This document shows, one piece after another, positions 1 to 6,107 of a stretch of 9,137 nt of DNA. Within the stretch, counting starts at the first letter, position 1; each line of letters begins with the position of its first letter. The notes under the pieces were generated by a model. It did no database searches and had not been told where the DNA came from. It saw nothing but the letters and a program-made list of their open reading frames with translations. This DNA is from Dehalococcoidales bacterium (GTDB taxonomy: Bacteria > Chloroflexota > Dehalococcoidia > Dehalococcoidales > RBG-16-60-22): positions 1 through 9,137 of the forward strand of contig DAOVRI010000061.1 of assembly GCA_030628245.1 (NCBI GenBank), written 5' to 3'. The position numbers and the translations under genes were made by a program.

Positions 1-219
1 AGGTTCTGGCTCAAGACCAAAAACGTGCTGGTTCCCTGGCGCAGCAAGGACAAGACCCTCTACCGCTATTACTACCTGTTCTCCCACCGCGAACTCGAGG
101 GACTGACGCGGAAAGCCGGCTTCGAGGTGGTCAGTTCATCAACGGAAAGCAGATACCACTTCCCGCTGAAGACATTCTCCAGGAATATTTGTATACTGGT
201 GAGGAAGGGGAGAAGATAA
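1..219 (+). CDS. SAM-dependent methyltransferase, C-terminal part (5' end outside window)
   Basis: The reading frame is open from base 1 and ends at TAA 217-219, giving 72 residues of a protein whose start lies to the left. The segment VLVPW, then a basic stretch, then RYYYLFSHRELEGL and AGFEVV resembles the end of class I methyltransferases of the Trm9/ALKBH8 type. In that group a VPW motif is followed by RYYHLF and an EL...AGF helix-strand pair. The last residues (RNICILVRK) fit the usual final beta strand of such domains. The SAM-binding glycine motif would be in the missing part, so the substrate (a tRNA wobble uridine in Trm9-like enzymes) cannot be judged. The base composition is GC-rich, like the minus-strand genes and unlike the next gene. 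A generic methyltransferase of the type 11 family is the main alternative. Confidence 0.6.
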   Translation, partial: RFWLKTKNVLVPWRSKDKTLYRYYYLFSHRELEGLTRKAGFEVVSSSTESRYHFPLKTFSRNICILVRKGRR

Positions 220-250
220 ATCAAAGGTAGGTAACTTGTTATATTTATAC

Positions 251-256
251 TATAAT
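251..256 (+). promoter_or_regulatory. -10 box (TATAAT) giving a possibly leaderless transcript
   Basis: A perfect TATAAT ends nine bases before the ATG at 265, overlapping a second candidate, TATACT, at 246-251. Normal sigma-70 spacing puts the transcription start at about 263-265, on or just before the start codon. No convincing -35 box sits 16-18 bases upstream, and no ribosome binding site precedes the ATG. The only purine-rich stretch (AGGTAGGTAA, 226-235) is some 30 bases away. The region is AT-rich, so a chance match is possible. Confidence 0.4.
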
Positions 257-264
257 TAACAATA

Positions 265-1095
265 ATGACTGAAACAAAACAAGACTCAAAGAATAACTGG
301 GAAAAGAAACGTGTACAACGTGTCCTAGATAACCATAACACTAAATATAAAACTCATCTACTAATCAAAGATAAATCCGAAAACGTTTATCCACATTTAA
401 AAGGGCAAATGAATTGGGATTGGGTGTGTTATGATACTGAAACGGAAGATGAAATTGCGATAGAAGTGAAAAGAATAACAAACCCAAAATTAGAGGAAAA
501 ATCAAATATACTATGGCAACTCCTCGAAAAAGTTCAAAAAAGCTTAAGTGAGAATGGAATATTAACGGGTACATTTTTAATATCATTTGACATTCCACGA
601 GATTCTTCCTTACTCTTTGGCGGCAAGGAAAATAGACAAGAATTACAAGACACCCTATATAGGACAATTTGCGAAGTTTCACAGGTACTTAATCCAGGGG
701 ATGAAAAAGACTTAATACCTCAAATTCAAGAACAATTATCATTTAAGCTTCCTGACTCTACTTCATCAATCCTTCATAAACTGAGTGACCAAGGAAGTAT
801 AATTATTAAAAGCCCCGGAATGATAGGAGCGGAATCTATAGATTTTGATGCAACTGAGTTAGAGGAATTTAAGCAATTAATTAGCTATGCAAATGAGCAA
901 CTTAGAAAATCAAACACAAAAAAGACTATTTTGGTACTTATAGAAGAAGGATATAGACCAAAAGACCCTCCTGAAGTAGCAGAAGCCTTTACAAAAATCG
1001 ACCCTATAAGCTATTCACATATCAACAATATTTATTTTGTTAGTGGTGAGGAAGTTGCCGAAATTACATTACCTAATATGGGAAAAAACTCCTGA
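265..1095 (+). CDS. Hypothetical protein with PD-(D/E)xK-like nuclease signature, AT-rich island gene
   Basis: I do not recognise this 276-residue protein as a named family. ATG 265 is the first possible start after an in-frame stop at 253-255. Near the N-terminus a charged helix (WEKKRVQRVLD, residues 12-22, with E13) is followed by NWDWVCYD (D52, D57) and then DEIAIEVKR (E67, K69). The order acid helix, D, 10-15 residues, hydrophobic strand with ExK is the classic core of the restriction-endonuclease-like fold, so DNA cleavage is a reasonable but untested inference. The rest looks soluble: there is no signal peptide or membrane segment, and two later strand-rich parts (IIIKSPGMIG about 177-186; KTILVLIEEGY about 223-233). 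Sampled lines are about 28-32% G+C against about 62% in comEC, a strong sign of transfer. No methylase or other partner gene is nearby. It could also be a defence effector or a non-catalytic relative. That it is a real gene is very likely; the function is open. Confidence 0.75.
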   Translation: MTETKQDSKNNWEKKRVQRVLDNHNTKYKTHLLIKDKSENVYPHLKGQMNWDWVCYDTETEDEIAIEVKRITNPKLEEKSNILWQLLEKVQKSLSENGILTGTFLISFDIPRDSSLLFGGKENRQELQDTLYRTICEVSQVLNPGDEKDLIPQIQEQLSFKLPDSTSSILHKLSDQGSIIIKSPGMIGAESIDFDATELEEFKQLISYANEQLRKSNTKKTILVLIEEGYRPKDPPEVAEAFTKIDPISYSHINNIYFVSGEEVAEITLPNMGKNS

Positions 1096-1108
1096 ACCTT
1101 CCTAACGG

Positions 1109-1131
1109 AAAGAGGTATTTTACACTCTTTT
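1109..1131. terminator. Weak hairpin between convergent genes
   Basis: AAAGAG at 1109-1114 pairs with CTCTTT at 1125-1130. Two further pairs (1115:1123, 1116:1122) form past one bulged base, and the loop is ATTTT. The plus-strand copy runs into four Ts (1128-1131). It lies in the 39-base gap between the stop of the AT-rich gene and the stop of comEC, where a shared terminator is expected. The stem is AT-rich and short, so the call is weak, especially for the minus strand, which has no T-tract beyond the stem. Confidence 0.3.
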
Positions 1132-1134
1132 AAC

Positions 1135-3555
1135 TCACCTCCCCACCTCCACCCAGAGCCTCTCACCATCTGTAATAAAGTCTATTGAGCCATGTTCAGC
1201 GGTGCAGTAGATATTTTTGAGGCTAATTGCTTCCTCAAGCCTGCTTAAAACCTCGGCGTCCGGGTGGCCGAACCGGTTATCGGCGCCGCAGGATATAACG
1301 GCCACCTGTGGGCTGACCACTGCCAGGAACTCAGGTGTGGTGGAGGTAGCTGAGCCGTGGTGGGGTACCTTGAGGACGGTAGCCATAAGGTCGGCCCGCT
1401 CCCTAACAAGCTCCCGCTCGGCCTCACTCATAATATCCGCGGTCAGCAGAAAGCTGACATCGCCTGCTTTCAGGCGCAACACCACGCTGTTGTTGTCCAC
1501 ATCCGACTGGCTGCCGACCATAAGATTCACCGACGGATTCAGCACCCTAATAATAATGCCGTCACCCAGGTCAATCTGCTGTCCGGCACGGGCAACCGTG
1601 CTCTCTATCTCCTTTTCCCCGATAAGCCTCGACCACTCGTCGTATGAAGGCGAATCACAGTCCAGAACCGGATAGAGCACATGCCCCACCCGGTAACGCC
1701 GGAGCACTTCCACCAGACCGGCGAGGTGGTCCTGGTGGGGATGGGTCAATACCACCAAATCGATAGTCCTGTCCCAGAAAGGCATCCGGCTGCCGAGTCC
1801 CAGGGTTATCTCCCGGGGACTGGGCCCGCCATCGACCAGTATCTGCCGGCTCCCCCTCTGAATGAGAACGGCGTCCCCCTCGCCGACGTCGAGAAAGCTG
1901 ACACGGAGGTCGTCACCGGGCATGGTGACCGCTGTGAAAGACACCAGTACCGCCAGTACCAGCAATGGCACGATAAGCCACTTACCGACCCCGGAAAGCC
2001 CGAAGGATATACTTAATCCTTCCTTCATGCGGCCGGCCGTTCCCGACATCAGGTTACGCAACCTCTTGCGATAGCTGTTAAGCCAGATAGCCGCCGCGAG
2101 TACCAGATAATAGCCCCACACCAGTACCGGGTTAATCGATTCGACCTCAACGGATGAAACGGGGGACGACCCCAGGCCACTGACCACCAGGAGCAGGTAC
2201 GATAGAAAGAGCCAGGCCAGCCAGCCGATAGCCTGGGCTACCGCCAGTGAGGCCAGTCCCACTACCCCCGCCAGAGCCCCGGTGACGATAATACCGGGCA
2301 GAGCCGGTAAAGCCAGGAAGGTGGCTAGAGGCCCCACCAGGGAAATTATTCCGAAGTAATAGGCGACCACCGGCCAGACCGCGATGATAGCTCCCAGAGT
2401 CGCACTCACAGTATCGACGACAACGTTAGACAGGGAAACGAAAGCCCCTTCCTCACCCAGCACCCGGGTGACCACCCGCCTGCCCAGGTCCCGCAAAACC
2501 GGGAAAATAAAGACCAGACCGGCCATAGCCAGAAAGCTCATCTGGAAAGAAGCGCCACCCAGGATATAGGGATGGACGCCTACCATAACCGCCGCGGCTA
2601 AGGTCAGCGCTACCATGGCGCTGCGCTGCCTCCCCAGTGCCTCGGCAAACAGGAACAGGCTGGCCATGATGGCGCCCCGCACCACCGGCGGGTTCATACC
2701 CGTAATTATGGTGTAGAGCCAGACGGCGCCGAGCGCCAGCCAGACATAGAGGTAATGCCGCCGTCCGAAGAGCCAGAGACCGACACCGAGCAGGATACCG
2801 GCCATGATGCCGAGATGCAGGCCGGATATCGCCAGGATGTGGGCGGTGCCGCTGCGGGAGAAGTCATCCCTTAGCTCCTGGGGAATATTGCCCCTGATTC
2901 CCAGGACAACACCCTGGGCCAGCGAAGCCTGCGGTTCGGGCAGCACTTCCACCAGATTTTGCGCCAGGCGGCCCCTCAGAGAATATACCCAGGCCAGCGG
3001 CGGGAAACCCTGCCCCGTATCCAGCACTTCTATCCGTGGGTAGAGCATGGTGGCATGGATACCCTGGTGCGCTAAGTACCCGCGATAATCAAAGTCGTCC
3101 AGTTGGGGCGGCGTCTTCAGTTCTCCCGTTATCCTGAGGACGTCCCCGTATTCATAGGCCGGGTAGCGGGGAACAAATATCAGTACCGTTCCCTCGATAT
3201 CGCGCCATTCCGAGTCCAGCTTGATAGCGGCAGTCGATAGGTTGAGCCGGGTGTTGCTATCCCTGACATCGGGGTCGCCCGCTACCGTGCCTCTAATCTC
3301 GACGACGCCGCGGTCGTTATAGAAATGTGCTTTACTATCGCCAATCCCGTACAGGCTGGAATAAGAATAAGCGGTCGATAATACCAGGATAATGATACCG
3401 AGGCTGGTCAGGATAATTGGCTTCCGGTGTTGGCGGAAAAAGAAGAGCAGAGGCAGAGGGACAAGCCCGGCAAGGCCGAGTAACAGTGGCAGATTCAGTT
3501 TGGAGCCCAGAAAGATTCCGGCTACCCAGACACAGCTAAGATAGATAAGTACCAC
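1135..3555 (-). CDS. comEC: ComEC/Rec2 family DNA-uptake channel with metallo-beta-lactamase domain
   Basis: This inner-membrane protein is the channel that passes single-stranded DNA into the cytoplasm in natural transformation. The 806 residues are in the usual full-length range. Hydrophobic N-terminal segments (about 1-65) are followed by an OB-like extracytoplasmic domain (about 82-180). Next comes the competence core with HILAISGLH (239-247) and many membrane segments, then a C-terminal metallo-beta-lactamase domain from about 548. That domain keeps its metal and catalytic motifs: VDGG (D575), HPHQDH (605-610), the ADI aspartate (D707) and PHHGS (H732, H733), so a nuclease role is plausible. 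The start is GTG 3555, nine bases after an AAGGA ribosome site (3565-3569). A nearby ATG at 3562 is out of frame. It lies 18 bases after comEA and is surely co-transcribed. No frameshift or break is seen. Confidence 0.95.
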   Translation of the reverse strand: MVLIYLSCVWVAGIFLGSKLNLPLLLGLAGLVPLPLLFFFRQHRKPIILTSLGIIILVLSTAYSYSSLYGIGDSKAHFYNDRGVVEIRGTVAGDPDVRDSNTRLNLSTAAIKLDSEWRDIEGTVLIFVPRYPAYEYGDVLRITGELKTPPQLDDFDYRGYLAHQGIHATMLYPRIEVLDTGQGFPPLAWVYSLRGRLAQNLVEVLPEPQASLAQGVVLGIRGNIPQELRDDFSRSGTAHILAISGLHLGIMAGILLGVGLWLFGRRHYLYVWLALGAVWLYTIITGMNPPVVRGAIMASLFLFAEALGRQRSAMVALTLAAAVMVGVHPYILGGASFQMSFLAMAGLVFIFPVLRDLGRRVVTRVLGEEGAFVSLSNVVVDTVSATLGAIIAVWPVVAYYFGIISLVGPLATFLALPALPGIIVTGALAGVVGLASLAVAQAIGWLAWLFLSYLLLVVSGLGSSPVSSVEVESINPVLVWGYYLVLAAAIWLNSYRKRLRNLMSGTAGRMKEGLSISFGLSGVGKWLIVPLLVLAVLVSFTAVTMPGDDLRVSFLDVGEGDAVLIQRGSRQILVDGGPSPREITLGLGSRMPFWDRTIDLVVLTHPHQDHLAGLVEVLRRYRVGHVLYPVLDCDSPSYDEWSRLIGEKEIESTVARAGQQIDLGDGIIIRVLNPSVNLMVGSQSDVDNNSVVLRLKAGDVSFLLTADIMSEAERELVRERADLMATVLKVPHHGSATSTTPEFLAVVSPQVAVISCGADNRFGHPDAEVLSRLEEAISLKNIYCTAEHGSIDFITDGERLWVEVGR

Positions 3556-3573
3556 GAGTCATTATCCTTAACC

Positions 3574-4083
3574 TCATTTGGCGACGGTGATAAGGTGTTT
3601 GATATGTTCGAAGGTAACCTTTCCCAATCCATCTACTTTAAGCAGCTCACTAATGTCACGAAACGGGCCGTTCTGCTGTCGGTAGTCTACAATTGCCTGC
3701 GCCCTGACCTCCCCGATTCCGGGCAATGCCGCCAGCAACCACGTTCCCGCTTTATTGATATTGACCTTTTGCGGGGTTTCTCCCTCCTCCGGGCCGGAAA
3801 CAATCAGCTCAACATGACTCAGGTCGGCGCCATCGGTAATACCTCCCGCCGCCTGTAAAACATCTTCAATGTCATCCCCGACTTTCAGAGGATAAAAGCC
3901 CGGGTTATTGACCTCCCCGCCGACATATATTCTGCCCTGAATTTCACGTTCAGGTGCTATGGAAATTTCGATAGCCTGACCCCTGCTTTGTTTCGACCAT
4001 ATAACGATGCCGCCGGCAATAATAATCGCCGCCAGAAGGATAGCCGTCACAGTCCAGCCATTGATAAACCTGCCCGCCTTCAT
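3574..4083 (-). CDS. comEA: ComEA-like DNA-binding competence protein (SLBB plus helix-hairpin-helix)
   Basis: This membrane-anchored DNA receptor binds double-stranded DNA outside the cytoplasmic membrane and hands it to ComEC. A single membrane segment (about 10-29) is followed by an SLBB-type beta domain (RIYVGGEVNNPG from 51, through AAGGIT at 78-83). A linker leads to the C-terminal ComEA helix-hairpin-helix repeat: VNINKA (107-112), PGIG (121-124), AQAIVDYRQQNGPF (128-141) and DGLG (151-154). The length, 169 residues, is typical. A longer form from GTG 4104 (7 extra residues) is possible, but I chose ATG 4083 because GGGAG lies seven bases before it, while the GTG has no ribosome site. 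It is the first gene of the comEA-comEC operon. The comEB gene found between them in Bacillus is absent. Confidence 0.93.
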   Translation of the reverse strand: MKAGRFINGWTVTAILLAAIIIAGGIVIWSKQSRGQAIEISIAPEREIQGRIYVGGEVNNPGFYPLKVGDDIEDVLQAAGGITDGADLSHVELIVSGPEEGETPQKVNINKAGTWLLAALPGIGEVRAQAIVDYRQQNGPFRDISELLKVDGLGKVTFEHIKHLITVAK

Positions 4084-4150
4084 TGAAGGTCTCCCTGCAT
4101 GCACTGTTGAGAGTTATTGTATATTCGCCATCCAGCAAACTCGCCCTGAC

Positions 4151-4178
4151 AATATAATAAACGGCGGACTTACGTCAA
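4151..4178 (-). promoter_or_regulatory. Promoter of comEA-comEC
   Basis: Read on the minus strand, TTGACG (4173-4178) and TATATT (4151-4156) are separated by 16 bases. The predicted start near 4144 leaves a leader of about 60 bases before comEA ATG 4083. The -35 box matches consensus at five of six positions. It sits in the only AT-rich part of the gap upstream of comEA. Confidence 0.55.
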
Positions 4179-4187
4179 ATAATAACA

Positions 4188-4210
4188 GACAGGTTGTTTA
4201 CTAACCTGTC
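4188..4210. promoter_or_regulatory. Perfect 8-bp palindrome upstream of the comEA promoter (operator or terminator)
   Basis: GACAGGTT (4188-4195) and AACCTGTC (4203-4210) are exact inverted copies around a seven-base spacer, GTTTACT. The near arm is nine bases upstream of the comEA -35 box, a good place for an activator site. On the minus strand the hairpin is followed by a loosely T-rich stretch, so a terminator stopping leftward read-through from the trkA side is the alternative. Confidence 0.45.
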
Positions 4211-4211
4211 C

Positions 4212-4438
4212 AATATACTTTTTCTGCAATGACCCCATCCCCCTTTATCCCCCTTCCCCTAGCAGGGGAAGGGGGAATTTTTTAGAAAGAGGGGCTGGCG
4301 CCCCTCTTAGACGCCCCGCTTGGGGTGTAGCGTGGCCAAACATTCGGGATAAGCGACAGGTGACGCTGGGCGGACCGGGTGGGAAAGAAAACCGCGGGAG
4401 GTTGGGTGGTGAAGAAAAAAGGGAAACCAAGGTATATT
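4212..4438. repeat. Intergenic hairpin cluster, possible MITE-like repeat element
   Basis: The stretch has no credible gene. AATATAC (4212-4218) and GTATATT (4432-4438) form a seven-base terminal inverted pair. Inside are three consecutive hairpins. The first has a perfect 13-bp stem (4248-4260 with 4264-4276). The second has a 9-bp stem (4287-4295 with 4300-4308, loop TGGC). The third has a 7-bp stem with one G:T pair (4311-4317 with 4322-4328, loop GCTT). The right part (4330-4430) is G- and A-rich on the plus strand and holds nothing I can name. C-rich palindromes of this style occur as dispersed repeats in several bacterial groups. No target duplication is visible, so mobility is inference and the element's ends are uncertain. 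Confidence 0.4.
4248..4283 (+). terminator. Strong terminator-like hairpin facing against all nearby genes
   Basis: A perfect 13-bp, mostly G:C stem (4248-4260 with 4264-4276) has a three-base loop, AGC. On the plus strand it is followed by A and then six Ts (4278-4283). This has the form of a strong intrinsic terminator, but both neighbours (comEA, trkA) are on the minus strand. It would stop only antisense or element-borne transcription. It may simply be part of the repeat element. Confidence 0.5.
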
Positions 4439-4446
4439 AAACGATA

Positions 4447-4475
4447 GGAAAGAAAATTAAAGCTTTCCAGCTTTA
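4447..4475 (-). terminator. Probable terminator of the permease/uspA/trkA operon
   Basis: On the minus strand a 7-bp stem (4469-4475 with 4458-4464) closes a GGAA tetraloop, and the T-rich run AATTTTCTTT follows. It lies about 30 bases after the stop codon at 4504, the right place and strand to end the trkA transcript. The stem is AT-rich, so it would be of moderate strength. Confidence 0.5.
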
Positions 4476-4503
4476 GCAGGGAACTACTTGGACTTAAGCA
4501 GGC

Positions 4504-5166
4504 TTAAATGCCCCTCAGGGCAGCCCGTAATGCCTCTTTGGTCTCGGGGCTGGTCACGGCAATTATCTGGTCGCCCGCCCTAAGGACGGTATTGGCAGCG
4601 GGCACATGCGTGCTGCCTTCATGGGGAATAATAAGCGCCAGCTTGCTTTCCTTGGGCAGGGAAAGCTCCTTGACCATCTTACCCACGGTGGTAGATTCAG
4701 TTGAAATTTTAACATCCACAATCACAAGCCCCTTTTCATCGAGGGACATCAACTGCGTTAACGGGTGTGTCGGCACTTCCCGCTCTATCGTCTCAATGAT
4801 GATATCGGTCGTGCTGATGGTAACATCCACTCCCAGTTTTTTAAAGAGAGCGGCATTCTGCGGATTGCGAAGACGGGCGATAGTGCGGGGCACGTTATGC
4901 TTGTGCTTGGCTACCTGACAGGCAACCAGGTTATCCTCGTCGTCGCCGGTCACCGCCACCAGCATATCCGCCCGGCCGGTACCCACTTCAGCCAAGGTGG
5001 ACGCCTCGCAGCCATCACCGCGAAAGCAGACACTGCCCAACTCATCGGTGATGGTCTTACAGACGCGAACATCCTTTTCCAGCACGAGCACCTCATGCCC
5101 TTCATTAAGCAGCGCCTTGAGCAGGTAATAACCCAGACGGCCGCCGCCAACGACTATAATATACAT
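4504..5166 (-). CDS. trkA: TrkA-type RCK protein (N and C domains), potassium transport regulator
   Basis: This cytosolic regulatory subunit of a cation transporter binds NAD(H) or nucleotides and gates the membrane partner. The Rossmann-type RCK_N domain (about 1-115) starts with VVGGGRLG (G7, G9, G12) and has an acidic residue, E30, at the end of the second strand (VLEKD), as expected for adenosine ribose binding. Typical GDGCE and TGDDEDNLVACQVAK motifs follow. The C-terminal part (about 135-220) matches an RCK_C domain ending in the LRAGDQIIAVTSPE pattern. At 220 residues it equals one half of the tandem E. coli TrkA, as in KtrA-like proteins. ATG 5166 is nine bases after the preceding gene, and its GAGGTGA ribosome site overlaps that gene's TGA, so translation is probably coupled. 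No TrkH/KtrB channel gene is in the window. Confidence 0.9.
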   Translation of the reverse strand: MYIIVVGGGRLGYYLLKALLNEGHEVLVLEKDVRVCKTITDELGSVCFRGDGCEASTLAEVGTGRADMLVAVTGDDEDNLVACQVAKHKHNVPRTIARLRNPQNAALFKKLGVDVTISTTDIIIETIEREVPTHPLTQLMSLDEKGLVIVDVKISTESTTVGKMVKELSLPKESKLALIIPHEGSTHVPAANTVLRAGDQIIAVTSPETKEALRAALRGI

Positions 5167-5175
5167 ACTTTCACC

Positions 5176-5595
5176 TCAATCCTCGGCCTTCTCCTCTTTC
5201 TTATCTATCTTATCCTTCAATAACTGGGCAAATACTTTCGTGGGGCTAATCGTTTCCAGGCCGAGAGCGCTGTACATTTCCTCGCGCAACGGGTCGTAGA
5301 TACGGCACATTACCCTGGGTACGTTGAAAACGTGCTTGGCAATCTGGCACGACATGACATTACGGTTATCGCCCTGCGTCAGCGCCACAAAGACATCCGC
5401 CTCTTCGATACCGGCTCTTTTCTGGGCTTCCTCATCGATACCATTACCGAAGAGGGCCGTGCCACCGAACGAAGCAGGCAACCTGCGGAAACTATACGTA
5501 TCATTATCCAGGACGGTAACCTCGTGGCCATCTTCATCCATCAACGAGGCGAACCTGGCACCGACCCGCCCGCATCCCATAATTATTATTTTCAT
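5176..5595 (-). CDS. RCK N-domain-only TrkA-like protein
   Basis: The 139 residues contain one RCK_N Rossmann domain: IIMGCGRVG (G7, G9, G12), VLDND with D30, FGNGID, and LTQGDNRNVMSCQIAK. It ends shortly after this domain in a highly charged lysine/glutamate tail (about 127-139), with no RCK_C domain. It is about a third shorter than its neighbour, to which it is clearly homologous, so the pair looks like a duplicated or split TrkA. I infer that the two form a heteromeric regulatory ring. ATG 5595 has only a weak ribosome site (GGA, seven bases away). There is no sign that the C domain was lost by frameshift, because the next gene starts within nine bases. The symbol is left empty because trkA fits the full-length neighbour better. 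Confidence 0.85.
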   Translation of the reverse strand: MKIIIMGCGRVGARFASLMDEDGHEVTVLDNDTYSFRRLPASFGGTALFGNGIDEEAQKRAGIEEADVFVALTQGDNRNVMSCQIAKHVFNVPRVMCRIYDPLREEMYSALGLETISPTKVFAQLLKDKIDKKEEKAED

Positions 5596-5625
5596 AAGAA
5601 AATCCGACTCCGTGCTATTATTAAT

Positions 5626-6042
5626 TTACTGCTGATAGAGTATGACTGGACATGGAGAATTTTTCAACACGTAAGGCACGACATTCCCCAGGTTGAACTG
5701 CCCGAAGCGCCTCTTATAGGTAATACCCATCAAAATGATGTCGACGCCCCTTTCCACAGCTTCATCCACTATCGCCGGGCCGACCTCCCGGGCTTGAAGG
5801 ACATCGGTCTCAACCTCGTAGTCCTCTTCTTCGGCGACGCTCTCGACGCTGTCGAGCACGTCCTCGGCACTCCGAATCTCGGAATCGATTTCAGCATCCA
5901 GCGGCAGGACGCGCTTGATAGCCACTACGGAGACCGCCCAGACTTTACCCTTATCTTTCTTGGCCAGCCGGCAGGCCAGCTTCATGGCTTCTCCATCCGC
6001 CTCACTGCCGACCACAGGGACGAGAACCTTTTTAAATTCCAT
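5626..6042 (-). CDS. Universal stress protein (UspA family)
   Basis: A single 138-residue UspA domain, the normal length for the family. KKVLVPVVGSEADGEAM (4-20) is the first strand and loop. REVGPAIVDEAVERGVDIILMG (85-106) is the conserved late helix-strand pair. SPCPVILYQQ ends the fold. The ATP-binding signature, G-2x-G-9x-G(S/T) in binding members, is incomplete: after G106 the second glycine is Y109, and the last part is G119-N120 rather than GS or GT. ATP binding is therefore uncertain. It lies 59 bases after the permease and 30 bases before the RCK gene, on the same strand. UspA-like domains are known fused or adjacent to APC transporters, so a role in regulating the permease is a fair inference. 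The start at 6042 has AAGG unusually close (two bases). Confidence 0.88.
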   Translation of the reverse strand: MEFKKVLVPVVGSEADGEAMKLACRLAKKDKGKVWAVSVVAIKRVLPLDAEIDSEIRSAEDVLDSVESVAEEEDYEVETDVLQAREVGPAIVDEAVERGVDIILMGITYKRRFGQFNLGNVVPYVLKNSPCPVILYQQ

Positions 6043-6078
6043 CGCCTTCTACATCCAATTTTTTATTCGATAGTGGCT

Positions 6079-6107
6079 ATTATAATCCTATTATCAAAAA
6101 TCTACAA
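6079..6107 (-). promoter_or_regulatory. Possible internal promoter for uspA and the RCK genes
   Basis: On the minus strand TATAAT (6079-6084) is preceded, at exactly 17 bases, by TTGTAG (6102-6107), which overlaps the permease stop codon. The start would fall near 6072, about 30 bases before the uspA ATG. The -10 box is perfect but the -35 box matches at only three positions, so it is a secondary promoter at best. It could let the regulators be made without the permease. Confidence 0.35.

Noticed and set aside
1217..2074. Several plus-strand frames opposite the metallo-beta-lactamase part of comEC
   Set aside because: They are shadows; the minus-strand frame carries all catalytic motifs of ComEC.
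4084..4104. Longer comEA form starting at GTG 4104
   Set aside because: There is no ribosome site before the GTG, while ATG 4083 has GGGAG at a good distance and still precedes the membrane segment.
4245..4430. Minus-strand frame of 61 codons in the intergenic region
   Set aside because: It is a translation of the hairpin cluster (ending in a PLPLLGEGG-type repeat peptide), with no ribosome site and no protein-like pattern.
4494..4507. TTAAGC-AG-GCTTAA palindrome at the end of trkA
   Set aside because: It is a short stem over the stop codon with no T-tract; the hairpin at 4458-4475 is the better terminator.
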